Assembly (NCBI GenBank): GCA_036960175.1
Contig: JBALWH010000003.1
Location: 124,001-188,000 of the forward strand
Direction: 5' to 3'
Origin: Motiliproteus sp036960175
GTDB lineage: Bacteria > Pseudomonadota > Gammaproteobacteria > Pseudomonadales > Balneatricaceae
Length of the DNA: 64,000 nt
Under the pieces are notes generated by a model. The model saw nothing but the letters and a program-made list of their open reading frames with translations, was not told where the DNA came from and did not search any database. Position numbers and translations under genes: made by a program. Below, one piece after another: positions 9,053 to 18,624 of the stretch; the stretch's first letter is position 1, and each line of letters begins with the position of its first letter.

Positions 9053-9173
9053 GTCTCAATGGTGACCTGGTAATCCTCCCTTTTTTAGCTGGCGCCAAAA
9101 GTAGAGGTTAAGCAGCCATTACTGGCAATGATGATAAGCAGTTACACAGTTTTATCTACAGTCCCGAAATAAC

Positions 9174-9198
9174 AAGACTCAGGTATCACCTGAGTCTT
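9174..9198. terminator. Hairpin after prsT
   Basis: The perfect 10-bp inverted repeat AAGACTCAGG / CCTGAGTCTT with a 5-nt loop lies 20 bp past the prsT stop. On the minus strand it is followed by a broken T-rich stretch (TTGTTATTT), so it is a plausible terminator for the ThiF-prsT operon. Confidence 0.65.
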
Positions 9199-9217
9199 AA
9201 TCAAAACACCAAACTTA

Positions 9218-12019
9218 CTAATTTTGAACGCTGTTCCATTTATCCAACAATAGTCGGGCCTCATCATTTTCTGGGAACTGCTGCCCTGATTCTAATGCGA
9301 GCTGAAGTTCTATTTTTGCATCATCGATCTTGTCCATACGCTCCAATGCCAAGGCCAAATGATAACGTATAGAACCCGAGTTTTGGGCACCACTAAGGGC
9401 CGAACGAATTAATTCCACCCCCTTTTCAATCATCCCTTTCTCCACCAATATCCAACCCAATGTATCTTGAATAACCGGATTCGAAGGCGCAATTGCATAG
9501 GCGCTCTCCGCATAAGAGAACGCTTTTTTCATATCAGTATCTTGGTACAAGTTGGCTAAGTTATTCATGGCCCGAGCATTTTTCGGAGTTATATCCAGCA
9601 GTTTTTCATAATAGAGAACAGCCTCTTTATTACGGAAATTCCGCATATAATAAGCTGCAGAATAATTAAGCAAGGCCGGGGCATCACCATTGCTAACCAG
9701 GAATCGTTTTAGCATTTTATCGGCCAAATCATTCCCGTCCGATGCAAGCAGCGACTTATGCAAGCCGACTACACTTTTCGAACCAGAGCCATTATCCAAT
9801 GCTTTCTGATAAGCTTTGGCAGCATCCGCGTACTGCTTCTGATAAATAAGAATAGAGGCTTCCCGCTCATATCCTATCGCCGAGCGAGGCTTTTTATGTT
9901 GCACCCAAACTGCCATTTTTAGCGCTGCATCAACATACCCATTTTCGATTTCCAACTTGATTAGGTTATCCAGTGCTGCTTCAAAATCCGGCTGAATCGT
10001 TAATGCTTTTTTAAACGATATTCTGGCACCTTCTATTTCCTTCGCTGCAACCTGAGCAAGACCAAGTTGCACAATACTCGATGGAAAACCAGGAGTGCGT
10101 TCAACTAGCTTCGAATAGGTATCCAACGCCGCTTTATGATTCCCCGTGTTCAACAATGTTTCACCCAACAAACCCAGCCCTTCAGGACTCTCTGGATATT
10201 CAGTAACAACAGATCGAGCCGTTTCAAGAGCCTTTTCTTGATTATTAACTGAAAGGTAATACTTAGTTAAATGTACGCGCGGGAGTAATAAATCTGGACG
10301 GGTTTTAATTGCTTTTTCTATCCAGCCTAAAAACTCTTCTGGATTATTCTCCTTCTTGGCAAGCCCTGCCAAAGAAATCATAGCCTGGGTACTATTACCA
10401 TCGTGCCTGAGCAGCTCTTCAAAACGTTTTTTCGCCGCTGCTTTTTTGCCTTCTTGCCAATCCATTTGTGATAGCCTGGCTGCACCTGAAAAATTACTAG
10501 GCTCCAGAACTAACAACTTCTCTAGAACCTTTCTTGCAGCTACAAAGTCCCGTTTACCCAGCAATGCTGAACTCTTTAAATTTAGACTGACCGGATTGAT
10601 TCCATTGTTTTTCTCCATATCAGCAACAACTTCTAGGACCCGGTTATATTCCCGCTCTCTTAAAAGTATAACCACGCGGAGAAAAGAGGCCTTACTCGGC
10701 ACCTTTGTCTTTCTAGACAAAGCATCCAATTCATCAACGGCCTTATCTGCATCGCCACCGACATAACGGGAAAAAGCCAGTTCGTTTTTCAACAGATCCA
10801 CATCAGGGTTAGCTTCAACAGCCCTTTCCAAATATCGGGTCGCATTGGAATAATTTTTTGCTTTTTGCTCTGCTTCAGCCGCAAGCACAAGAACAGACAC
10901 ACTGGCTTTTTTGCTAGCAAGCAATGGCTGCAGCGTCACTAGTGCTTTAGAGTAATCTCCCAACTTAATCAAGGTGTCAGCCAACAACTGCCTGGCATAA
11001 GCATCTTCTGGAAAACGACCGCTAAATCGCTCTAGTATATCTAACGCGGATTCATAATTCCCCAAGCGCCAGGCAATAGCCCCATGCAAACGAACTGCAG
11101 GCGGATAACCAGGCACCTGCTTTAGTACCAGCTGGATAGTATCTTTAGCTGTCTTATACTCAGACTTTTGAAACTGAATAAGTCCTTGAAGAAACTGAAT
11201 TAAAACAGCATCCGGGGATATTTCCTGGGCAGCATCCAACTGTTTCTTTGCAGCACCGTAGTCGCCTTCAGCTAAGTAGCTTGTAGCCAAACCGATCCAA
11301 CCATGCATATTAGCTTTATCGATACTCACCACTTTGTTATACGCTTCTCGCGCCTGCTCCAGAGCACCCTGAACTCGATGTAAATGCCCTTTTAACAACA
11401 AAGCTTTAGTGCTAACAGGGTCTTTTGATAAGGCTAATTCGTTTAACTCGAAGGCTTCATTTAGGTCGTTCCCTACGGCAGCAAGCTGTGCCAAACCTAA
11501 ATAACCACCTACAAAATTCTCATCTTTTTTCAGAGAGTAGTTAAACTCCATTTTCGCCTTATCAAAATCCTTGGATGCAAAATATGCATTCCCCCGCACC
11601 TCATGAAGACTAGCTGCAAGCGGGCCTAAATCATCATAAGTAACCTCGATTTGATCCAGAATTCTCTTAAACTGACCTTGGAGCAGGTAAGCGCGAGCTA
11701 GCTCCAATTTTACAGCTGTCTCATCAACTCCTTGTTTTTTTGCTTTCTTCAACTCAGCTTCAGCTTCAACACCTTTACCAACTTTATTCAGTATTTTTCC
11801 AAACAGAAGACGAGCAGCACCGTTGTCTGCATCATCCTGAAGCGCATTTTTTAACTGAATTACGGCGGTTTTTAGATTTCCCTGTTCAAATTCTCGCTGA
11901 GCATCTGATAGATATTCTTCAGAACTTTTACCTTTAGTACAACCAGATAGCCCAACGGTCGCCAAAATAAAAACCAGCATTATTGACCGTAACGATTCCA
12001 TGCTTGCTAACGCTTTCAT
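9218..12019 (-). CDS. prsT: PEP-CTERM system TPR-repeat lipoprotein PrsT
   Basis: This is a large periplasmic or outer-membrane-anchored lipoprotein built almost wholly of tetratricopeptide repeats, of a kind that occurs with exosortase systems and extracellular polysaccharide export. The chosen start (ATG 12019) gives a short lipoprotein signal peptide with lipobox LSGC and 933 residues. The longest frame would add 24 residues without a signal character. About twenty TPR units follow, for example DAQREFEQGNLKTAVIQLKN early and YEKLLDITPKNARAMNNLAN late. The gene follows the ThiF-like gene by 81 bp on the same strand and ends before a hairpin at 9174-9198. Its partner in the system is not known. 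Confidence 0.9.
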   Translation of the reverse strand: MKALASMESLRSIMLVFILATVGLSGCTKGKSSEEYLSDAQREFEQGNLKTAVIQLKNALQDDADNGAARLLFGKILNKVGKGVEAEAELKKAKKQGVDETAVKLELARAYLLQGQFKRILDQIEVTYDDLGPLAASLHEVRGNAYFASKDFDKAKMEFNYSLKKDENFVGGYLGLAQLAAVGNDLNEAFELNELALSKDPVSTKALLLKGHLHRVQGALEQAREAYNKVVSIDKANMHGWIGLATSYLAEGDYGAAKKQLDAAQEISPDAVLIQFLQGLIQFQKSEYKTAKDTIQLVLKQVPGYPPAVRLHGAIAWRLGNYESALDILERFSGRFPEDAYARQLLADTLIKLGDYSKALVTLQPLLASKKASVSVLVLAAEAEQKAKNYSNATRYLERAVEANPDVDLLKNELAFSRYVGGDADKAVDELDALSRKTKVPSKASFLRVVILLREREYNRVLEVVADMEKNNGINPVSLNLKSSALLGKRDFVAARKVLEKLLVLEPSNFSGAARLSQMDWQEGKKAAAKKRFEELLRHDGNSTQAMISLAGLAKKENNPEEFLGWIEKAIKTRPDLLLPRVHLTKYYLSVNNQEKALETARSVVTEYPESPEGLGLLGETLLNTGNHKAALDTYSKLVERTPGFPSSIVQLGLAQVAAKEIEGARISFKKALTIQPDFEAALDNLIKLEIENGYVDAALKMAVWVQHKKPRSAIGYEREASILIYQKQYADAAKAYQKALDNGSGSKSVVGLHKSLLASDGNDLADKMLKRFLVSNGDAPALLNYSAAYYMRNFRNKEAVLYYEKLLDITPKNARAMNNLANLYQDTDMKKAFSYAESAYAIAPSNPVIQDTLGWILVEKGMIEKGVELIRSALSGAQNSGSIRYHLALALERMDKIDDAKIELQLALESGQQFPENDEARLLLDKWNSVQN

Positions 12020-12100
12020 CACAATTTTCTCTTTAAAATAAATCCCAAAAGAGGAGTTTCCCACGAGGAACCTAAGATCCAAACAAGACAATAGGGGTAC

Positions 12101-12991
12101 CTAGTGGGTTATTCCACACTGTTGCAATTTCCATAAACTAAGGATTAGACAATATTTTTTTGCAATCATAAACGATAGCAGCTGCAGGGGATTATTATTC
12201 CCTCCCCAGCGGCGAGTAGTCGTATACTTGTTTAAATAAGCATCAAAGTGCAATCCAAGTGGGGCCTTAACAACTTTCCCTCTGTTGAGAAGTATTTTAA
12301 GGGCATTCGTACCTATAATACCGGCGCAGAGATCAACCGACATAGGCATTGAAGGTCCTTTTTTTGCGTCAAAATTGGTTGTGCTTTTATCCACCAAATA
12401 ATGTCGCTGCCACATTGTTGGGGCCAAGCCCACCAAAAACTTTATGAGCTGATCCTTTTCAGATCGGCCTTTAAACCTAAAGTAGTTCTCGAAGCTCATC
12501 GAGCCCGGTACAAATGCCAGAAAAGCACAGCCAAGCCCTAAAGGTGCGGCTGTTATGGCAGGAATACCCTTCTCTTCACACTTTTTAAAGACCAGTTTTC
12601 TCGCCTCTAAAGCAAAAAAATCCAAGCTATCAACATAAAGATCAACACCTTCAAGAAAGGCGTCTATATTGTTCTCATTTATGCCTTCAGGAAAACTCCT
12701 AACATCCGCTTCAGGATTGATATCAAGCACCCTTTCTTTCGATACCTCTAACTTCTCACGATCAACGGTACTCATAAAAGCTCCGTCTTGGCGATTAAAA
12801 TTATGAATTTCAAAGGTATCAAAATCGGAGATATTAAACTTGGAAATACCCAGCCTTGCCAAGGTAATAAGGTGTGCCCCCCCGACCCCGCCGAGACCAG
12901 CAATCGCGATTCGTTTATTGCGTAGCACCTGTTGCTCATCTCGCGTAACCCAGCCGATATTTCGTGACACAGCAGCATCGTAGTTATACAT
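12101..12991 (-). CDS. ThiF/MoeB/HesA-family adenylyltransferase-like protein
   Basis: This is an E1-like enzyme of 296 residues. The nucleotide-binding loop IAIAGLGGVGGAHL lies near residue 30, an acidic ISDFDTFEIHNFNRQ segment holds the family Asn-Arg (substrate adenylation), and a GVDLYVDSLDFF strand follows. I see no paired CxxC zinc motifs near the end, so it is not a standard MoeB/ThiF. There is no ubiquitin-like carrier protein next to it. It is upstream of prsT in the same direction and probably co-transcribed. The activated substrate is unknown. Confidence 0.8.
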   Translation of the reverse strand: MYNYDAAVSRNIGWVTRDEQQVLRNKRIAIAGLGGVGGAHLITLARLGISKFNISDFDTFEIHNFNRQDGAFMSTVDREKLEVSKERVLDINPEADVRSFPEGINENNIDAFLEGVDLYVDSLDFFALEARKLVFKKCEEKGIPAITAAPLGLGCAFLAFVPGSMSFENYFRFKGRSEKDQLIKFLVGLAPTMWQRHYLVDKSTTNFDAKKGPSMPMSVDLCAGIIGTNALKILLNRGKVVKAPLGLHFDAYLNKYTTTRRWGGNNNPLQLLSFMIAKKYCLILSLWKLQQCGITH

Positions 12992-13174
12992 GTAACAGAC
13001 CTAACAATTGATTGACTTAAGGAGCACCATGACTGATGAAAACGCTTGCACTATGCCATAGCAACTCAAAAAAAATAAACAATCTAATGATGTATCTAGG
13101 TTGATTACCATGAAACTACTATAAGAAACTTCCTGTAGACGCGGGTATCACAGAGACAACGCCCAGGTGACCAA

Positions 13175-14065
13175 TCACAAATCTTCATTCACCCGCTGCA
13201 GTTTCTCTGTCGTACCCAACCGGGCTTCTTTACTCGCAAGCTTCATTGGCAGAATACGACGGACTGTGTCATATCCAGACTTATAGAGAATACCTTTTTC
13301 CTGACGGGTCAATTTAAACTCTGTAGGTGAGATATATCCACCTTGAATAATCACCGTAGAATGCCAAAAACTCTCATTGACATACTCTCGGGACATCGTT
13401 GTCATAAAGGTTCTGATCAACAGTCCAAGATAGCTTTTTAACGGGAACAAAGGTAAGCGCTTCACCTTGGCTGCATCTTGCTGGCTACGCAATCGGAAGC
13501 AGATTACTGGTGATCCATCTTTAGACCAATCGCGCTGTAACGCATCCTCAGATAGGATACTACCGTCGACTAGCAGGTAGTCTTTATATTCTTGAAAACT
13601 AAATAAGATAGGGATGGACATTGAGAAGCGGACTGCCTTAGATACCGGCATATCGGGCGTCCGATCTCTATCGAAAATCACCGGTAATCCAGAGCGCACA
13701 TCGGTGGCAACCACATGAAAATTGTAATCCAATTCAGCGAAGGTTGCCCCCCCCAGCTTATCCTCTACCCAACGCTCAAAACGATCTCCGGTCGATAAGC
13801 CGCCTGTTCTTAACAAGGTCCATAATGAACTGGATAGAAACTGCGAGAAGTCAGTGTCTTCTGCAATCTTTCGGCATTCGGGAACAGAATAGCCCTTGGC
13901 ATAAAGCGCACCAACGACACTTCCACCGGATACACCGACCAGATTGGAAAACTCTATCCCCAACTCTTCAATCGCGGCTAGAACGCCGATGTGGGCTGAT
14001 AGCCGAGTACCTCCACCAGCTAGTACCGGAACCATCTTTTTTGAACTAGATATCTGCACAGTCAA
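13175..14065 (-). CDS. Patatin-like phospholipase
   Basis: This is a cytoplasmic or membrane-associated serine acyl hydrolase. The oxyanion motif LAGGGTRLSAHIGVL, the nucleophile elbow GVSGGS (Ser46 of the longest form) and the catalytic-dyad Asp in LLVDGSIL (DGS where DGG/DGA is usual) are visible. The first codon is TTG (14065); a GTG two codons in (14059) has better spacing from AGG, so the exact start is uncertain. It has no signal peptide. It stands alone between the ThiF gene and the sugar transferase. It may act on membrane lipids linked to polysaccharide or surface-protein export, which is inference. Confidence 0.85.
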   Translation of the reverse strand: MTVQISSSKKMVPVLAGGGTRLSAHIGVLAAIEELGIEFSNLVGVSGGSVVGALYAKGYSVPECRKIAEDTDFSQFLSSSLWTLLRTGGLSTGDRFERWVEDKLGGATFAELDYNFHVVATDVRSGLPVIFDRDRTPDMPVSKAVRFSMSIPILFSFQEYKDYLLVDGSILSEDALQRDWSKDGSPVICFRLRSQQDAAKVKRLPLFPLKSYLGLLIRTFMTTMSREYVNESFWHSTVIIQGGYISPTEFKLTRQEKGILYKSGYDTVRRILPMKLASKEARLGTTEKLQRVNEDL

Positions 14066-14544
14066 TTGCCTGCAATCTCCATAAACACTCTAGATCCATA
14101 ATGGTAACTATATTTTATATCCTAGGGGATTTTGAATGTTTTAAAACAGTAATTTTTACTCTCCGTGTTTTCAACGGGTATTGTGGCTTAAATTACTGAC
14201 AGAACAAGCACTTTCCATCCTGTGCTAAGCAAACGATAACAATATTAGTTGTTTTGGCGTTCATCCATCATTTGGATACATCTAGATGAAGTCCCTGGCT
14301 CACAATTTCTCAGGCAGATACCGCTTCTCCCACGCCACATTAACCAGTTCCTGCAGACTCCGCCTGCCACAACTATCACTAAAGACGACATCCACGTTTT
14401 AGTCATGATATTTCACTGAACTAATGCTATTGTTTTGACTTTCGTTTTCCACGACGGTAAATAGCTGTGGTAGTAACTATCACGTCATAACAATAAAATT
14501 GTCCCTTATCTGCATTAAGGTACGTAGCGCCAGGTTCAGGAAGA
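14066..14544. other. Gene-free region before the sugar transferase
   Basis: This 479-bp divergent intergenic region is AT-rich near 14100-14160. A minus-strand frame of about 53 codons (14245-14406) has a Met start but no recognisable product, ribosome site or biased composition. I see no clear sigma-54 site on the plus strand. Confidence 0.5.
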
Positions 14545-15948
14545 ATGTCAACGGTTAGATTCAATAGATTCTCAGTACGTAAGTCGTATATAGTCCTAGC
14601 GTTGCTAGAATCGGTGGCAATAATGTCCTGCCTTTTTATTGGCATCATCTATTCAGGTTATGGCCATAACGGCTCCTTTATCGATCATTTCTTCTGCCTC
14701 GAATGCCTTACCTTCGTCATTGTTATTTTTATCAGCATGGCCGCGATGGGGCTCTATCACGCAAGATTACGCGGTGAAACCACCGAACTGGTGGCTCGAA
14801 TATTTCTTAGCTTTGGTCTCGCTACCATCGTCCAGGCGTTACTCTTCTACTTTGTTCCCTATCTAAATATTTCAGCCACAGCGATAGCAATCGCACTACT
14901 GCTGTCCTTCTTTACCGTCTGTGGCATTAGATACATGTTTTTGCGGCTGGATCAGAGCAGCTTGCTGAAAAAACGCGTGCTAGTGCTAGGGGCTGGCGAA
15001 CTAGCCAGTATTATCCATCATAAGATGCGTCGTGACTCAGACCGACGAGGCTTTAGGCTAATGGGGTATGTCAATATGAATGATGACTCCACCTCTATCT
15101 GCGAGGAACATTTACTGCATATCGACCTCGAACATCTGGACCAATACGCCTCCCGTTATCAAATTGATGAAGTCGTAGTTGCTGTTGATCAGCGTCGCGG
15201 GAAACTTCCCATGGATTCGCTTTATCGATGCCGAATCGCAGGCGTCAATGTTATCGATGTCGCTGGATTCGTAGAGCGGGAGTCAGGAAAAATCCCACTT
15301 AAGATGATGTATCCAAGCTGGGTTATTTATGGTGATGGTTACCGCAAAACTGGCCTTTTGTCGCGCGGCATAAAGCGTCTGTTCGATATGTTCGTTGGCG
15401 CTCTATTTGTATTATTTACCTGGCCCATAATGGTCATCACCGCATTGCTGATTAAGCTCGAATGCGGCCCTCGCTCGGCTGTAATTTATACCCAGGTTCG
15501 AGTTGGACGTTATGGTGAACCGTTCAGTATCTACAAGTTCCGTAGTATGCGCGAAGATGCCGAGAAAGATGGCGCCGTTTGGGCTATGCAGAATGATAAC
15601 CGTGTCACTGCCGTAGGTGCCTTCATTCGTAAATACCGGGTAGATGAACTGCCGCAGCTATTCAATATTTTACGAGGAGACATGAGCTTTATCGGGCCTC
15701 GTCCTGAGCGTCCCGAGTTCGTCGATAAACTCTCGGCCTCAATCCCTTATTACGGTGACCGCCATCAGGTGAAACCAGGCCTTACAGGCTGGGCGCAGAT
15801 CTGCTATTCCTATGGAAGCAGCGAAGAAGACGCACTGGAAAAGCTTCAATATGATCTTTACTACATAAAGAACTACACGCTGCTATTGGACACCATCATT
15901 CTGATACAGACCAGTGAAGTTATATTCTTTGGCAAAGGCGCCCGCTAA
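14545..15948 (+). CDS. Polyprenyl-phosphate sugar-1-phosphate transferase, PEP-CTERM/exosortase-associated type
   Basis: This is the initiating glycosyltransferase of exopolysaccharide synthesis. It moves a sugar-1-phosphate onto undecaprenyl phosphate at the inner membrane. Four N-terminal helices (about 15-135) precede a CoA-binding-like Rossmann region (KKRVLVLGAGELASIIHHK). A re-entrant hydrophobic segment (near 285) follows, then the catalytic bacterial sugar transferase domain with KFRSMREDAE, VDELPQLFNILRGDMSFIGPRP and KPGLTGWAQI. The 467-residue WbaP-like layout matches the sugar transferases seen with exosortase loci. AGGA lies just before the ATG. It is followed by an inverted repeat at 15957-15988. 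Confidence 0.9.
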   Translation: MSTVRFNRFSVRKSYIVLALLESVAIMSCLFIGIIYSGYGHNGSFIDHFFCLECLTFVIVIFISMAAMGLYHARLRGETTELVARIFLSFGLATIVQALLFYFVPYLNISATAIAIALLLSFFTVCGIRYMFLRLDQSSLLKKRVLVLGAGELASIIHHKMRRDSDRRGFRLMGYVNMNDDSTSICEEHLLHIDLEHLDQYASRYQIDEVVVAVDQRRGKLPMDSLYRCRIAGVNVIDVAGFVERESGKIPLKMMYPSWVIYGDGYRKTGLLSRGIKRLFDMFVGALFVLFTWPIMVITALLIKLECGPRSAVIYTQVRVGRYGEPFSIYKFRSMREDAEKDGAVWAMQNDNRVTAVGAFIRKYRVDELPQLFNILRGDMSFIGPRPERPEFVDKLSASIPYYGDRHQVKPGLTGWAQICYSYGSSEEDALEKLQYDLYYIKNYTLLLDTIILIQTSEVIFFGKGAR

Positions 15949-15956
15949 ATCAACCT

Positions 15957-15988
15957 GAATAAGGCCTGTTCTACTACAGGCCCTATTC
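15957..15988. terminator. Inverted repeat after the sugar transferase
   Basis: GAATAAGGCCTGT pairs with ACAGGCCCTATTC with one mismatch, around a 6-nt loop. No T-tract follows on either strand, so it is a weak candidate terminator or a stabilising 3' hairpin. Confidence 0.45.
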
Positions 15989-16110
15989 ACATATTAAATA
16001 AGTGTACTGTCTGTGTGATTCTGGAGTCATTTGAACAGGCTCCCTGCCACTTTCAGCAACCATCGCCCGACAACCAGCCCGCTTAGCCATCCGCACTCAT
16101 CAGAGCCTCT

Positions 16111-16719
16111 TTAAGCCTTGGAATCATGCCGCGAACCCGATACGCCGCCAGATAGAACAAAGGTGGTTACATCAGCACTAGTGGCCTTAATGGGTACCAC
16201 CCGCTCTCTTGGGAACAGCACCAGATTACCGGCAAAATTATAAGATTGCGGCAGATAAACCGCTACGTCATTTTCCAAACCGAATTGCGCCAAATTTTCA
16301 CTGGTCACAAATCCCAATAACTTGGCTCCAGCAGCATCTATTTCCACATAAACAGGTTGATCGAAGCTTTTTTGCTCTCCGATCAACGCGCCCAACAAAT
16401 CCCTAATGGAACCATAAAGCAGTTTCACCAGAGGGATTCTTTCCAGAATATTCTCGAAGACCTTCAGGAGCTTCCGACCCAACCAATGAGACGTAACCAT
16501 GCCAACTACAATGATCATGACGATAGTCACCGCTAGCGCCAGTGCCGTGCGCATGCCACCATCTTCCATCCCTGGAGCGATCCGCTGCATTGTCTCAGCC
16601 AAGAACGAAAACACCACATCGTTTAGGAAGCTAAACAACACATAAATCAGATAGCCCGTAAGGATTAACGGCATCATCACCAATATGCCTTGGAAAAAAT
16701 ACTTAACTAGGGTTTTCAT
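16111..16719 (-). CDS. DUF502 family inner-membrane protein
   Basis: This small integral membrane protein has two N-terminal hydrophobic segments (about 8-30 and 58-82) and a conserved soluble C-terminal half with VPLVKLLYGSIRDLLGA and FPRERVVPI-type patterns of DUF502. The start is the ATG at 16719 with TAGG 9 nt upstream; the codon before is TTG. Its function is unknown in the family. It is 10 bp downstream of the binding-protein gene and probably co-transcribed with it. Confidence 0.85.
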   Translation of the reverse strand: MKTLVKYFFQGILVMMPLILTGYLIYVLFSFLNDVVFSFLAETMQRIAPGMEDGGMRTALALAVTIVMIIVVGMVTSHWLGRKLLKVFENILERIPLVKLLYGSIRDLLGALIGEQKSFDQPVYVEIDAAGAKLLGFVTSENLAQFGLENDVAVYLPQSYNFAGNLVLFPRERVVPIKATSADVTTFVLSGGVSGSRHDSKA

Positions 16720-16729
16720 CAACTACGGC

Positions 16730-17512
16730 CTATTCCAGATAGTTTTTTCTGATTTTCTCAAGAACACCTTCAGACTTCAGCGCCTCTAAGACTGCTTGCA
16801 TTCGCTGCAGCTGATCTTTATCCACCTTCTTGTTAAAGGCAAAACCCAACTGGCCCTCTAACAACGGATATACTATTTCATATTGACTGAGCTCTATATT
16901 CAGCTCCCGCATCGACCAAACAGCGATTTCATAGCCATAAGCGATACCATCAATTCTGCCTAAATCAAGCAATTTAATTAGCTGATGAACAGAGTTAGTG
17001 GAAACGATTGCACTAGCGTCCACTCCCCGCTTCAGTAACAGTTGCTCTCCTATATCTTGGCGCACAACACCTAATTTCAATTTATTAAGCTGATCTACAG
17101 TAGTAACCTGAAGCCGGTCCGATTTACGGGCGAGAATAACAACGTTGACTGGGAAGACCGGCCCGACAAACAAAAATTTTTCTAGCCTATCATCGGTATA
17201 GGTCGTGGAAAATATGACAGCATTAAGCTCACTTTGTGCGATGCTGTAGCCCCGAGCCCAAGGCATAAACTCTATTTTTCTATCAGCCTCAGGGACTTCC
17301 ATCCTCTCCCAAATAGCTTTCACAACATCAACACTCATACCTTTGGCATGGCCATTTTCATCTTGATAATTGTAAGGTGGATAATGCTCACTTACCCACC
17401 GGTAAGGAACAGCCATCTGACTTTCAGCGAGAGCGTTTGTTGTCGCTAACAAACTGAAGGTAAAACAAAAAAACAAAAAAACCAACGGTTTATCAAAAGA
17501 CGAACGAGACAT
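16730..17512 (-). CDS. Orphan periplasmic solute-binding protein (SBP_bac_3 type)
   Basis: This is an amino-acid-type periplasmic binding protein with a signal peptide (LVFLFFCFTFSLLATTNALAE) and the family pattern YPPYNYQDENGHAKGMSVDVV. The ATG at 17512 is chosen over the frame start at 17593, because AAGG sits 8 nt upstream and the signal peptide then begins at the N-terminus. There are no permease or ATPase genes nearby, so transport is unlikely to be its local job. It may feed a sensor. It resembles the other orphan binding proteins at 19861 and 39769. Confidence 0.85.
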   Translation of the reverse strand: MSRSSFDKPLVFLFFCFTFSLLATTNALAESQMAVPYRWVSEHYPPYNYQDENGHAKGMSVDVVKAIWERMEVPEADRKIEFMPWARGYSIAQSELNAVIFSTTYTDDRLEKFLFVGPVFPVNVVILARKSDRLQVTTVDQLNKLKLGVVRQDIGEQLLLKRGVDASAIVSTNSVHQLIKLLDLGRIDGIAYGYEIAVWSMRELNIELSQYEIVYPLLEGQLGFAFNKKVDKDQLQRMQAVLEALKSEGVLEKIRKNYLE

Positions 17513-17649
17513 TAATAAGGCCTTCTTTACAGTCTTGAAATTGGACCTTTCACAATGACGAAAACGGTCTTCAGTGTCAATTTGCTGCACCAAACAGAGT
17601 ACCGTCTACTATATTGAAAGTTATATTCGACAAAAAAAGGCTGCTGTAG

Positions 17650-17898
17650 ATGCTATCTGATCTAGAAATGTGGTTGCTGCTTTACTGGCCAGAACGCTAT
17701 GAACGATGCCAACCCGACGAAAACCACGCCTATCGCCGACTATTTACCAAAGCTTACAAAGCGAAAAAGCAGATAGTTAAGGGGTTGTGGATTGCCACTG
17801 GCTTGTTAATGATCGCCTACCCCTTACTGCCCTTTATGGTAACCCTCGGTTTGTTTACGACTTTTTTATCCTTCTCAATACTCGACGAATCCGCATAA
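17650..17898 (+). CDS. Small membrane protein of unknown function
   Basis: This is an 82-residue product with a charged N-terminal half (about 1-42, Trp/Tyr/Arg-rich) and a hydrophobic C-terminal half that could form one or two helices (GLWIATGLLMIAYPLLPF, LGLFTTFLSF). AAGG lies 9 nt before the ATG. I do not recognise a family. It fits neatly between divergent and convergent neighbours, which supports it being real. Confidence 0.6.
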   Translation: MLSDLEMWLLLYWPERYERCQPDENHAYRRLFTKAYKAKKQIVKGLWIATGLLMIAYPLLPFMVTLGLFTTFLSFSILDESA

Positions 17899-17904
17899 TT
17901 AAGA

Positions 17905-18579
17905 CTAAATCTTAGGCCAATCAATACCCCAAGGGGCGGAGTACTGCAACAGCGCTTGCTGCACCGACGACCGCGTAAACATTTCCCCTATCGTTGGCGC
18001 GCAGACAAGTCGAATCGATTCGCCCTGCCATTGAAATTGAAGCCCATAGGCATGCAGATAACCACGATCCTGATCCTCACCCCCGTAACGCTGATCACCA
18101 ACGATGGGGGCTCCCAGGCTTTTCATCGCCACCCTCAGCTGGTGGGTTTTACCGGTTAAAGGCCGTAATAGGAACAGCCTCAGCCCTGGCTCAGCTGAAT
18201 GGCTGAAAAACTGGGTAACAGCGGGATTTTCTTTTGTTGCCAATAGTTTCCAGCAGCCCCTTCTGGATTTTTCCATATCTCCTCGTACCAGCCCCTGCTT
18301 CTTTTTGGGTTTACGAGCGGATAAAGCCAGATAAAATTTGCTGACCTGACGATCCCTGAATTGCTGATTAATGCTCTGAGCCCACGCCAGGCTCTTGCCA
18401 AACAACAGCAGACCTGAAGTCATCTTATCCAGACGGTGAACGGGATAAAGGTTGGCAACGGCCAAATCTTGTTTCAGCTGCGCCGCTATGCCCGCAGAGC
18501 CTGATTCACTGTGAAAGCTGATACCAGGGAATTTATCCACTGCAATGTAATCATCCGTTTCAGCGATAATCCGGTACAT
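17905..18579 (-). CDS. RluA-family pseudouridine synthase-like protein
   Basis: This is an RNA pseudouridine synthase of the RluA class with the catalytic motif HRLDKMTSGLLLF (Asp is the nucleophile) and the later GKTHQLRVAMKSLGAPIVGDQRYGG block. It lacks an N-terminal S4 domain, as in the short RluA-like subfamily. The start at 18579 (second of two adjacent ATGs) has AGGA 7 nt upstream; a longer form begins at 18603. The RNA target cannot be told. Confidence 0.88.
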   Translation of the reverse strand: MYRIIAETDDYIAVDKFPGISFHSESGSAGIAAQLKQDLAVANLYPVHRLDKMTSGLLLFGKSLAWAQSINQQFRDRQVSKFYLALSARKPKKKQGLVRGDMEKSRRGCWKLLATKENPAVTQFFSHSAEPGLRLFLLRPLTGKTHQLRVAMKSLGAPIVGDQRYGGEDQDRGYLHAYGLQFQWQGESIRLVCAPTIGEMFTRSSVQQALLQYSAPWGIDWPKI

Positions 18580-18624
18580 CATATTTTCCTGACTAGTTTC
18601 CATTTATTTTACAGTTTCGCCGCT

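Noticed and set aside
8473..9056. Target-site duplication around the IS relic
   Set aside because: Flanking bases (CATT on the left, GTCT on the right) do not match, so no duplication can be claimed.
8574..9065. Plus-strand 163-codon frame across the IS relic
   Set aside because: It is antisense to the recognisable transposase remnants, which read on the minus strand.
13040..13065. Possible sigma-54 promoter upstream of the ThiF-like gene (TGGCATAGTGCAAGC on the minus strand)
   Set aside because: GG and GC spacing fits, but the -12 element is AAGC and the -24 is TGGCAT, both poor. Mentioned only as a weak extension of the PrsR regulon, not listed as a feature.
14245..14406. Minus-strand frame of about 53 codons in the gap before the sugar transferase
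   Set aside because: No ribosome site, no recognisable domain, and composition (Arg/Trp/Cys-rich) unlike real genes here.
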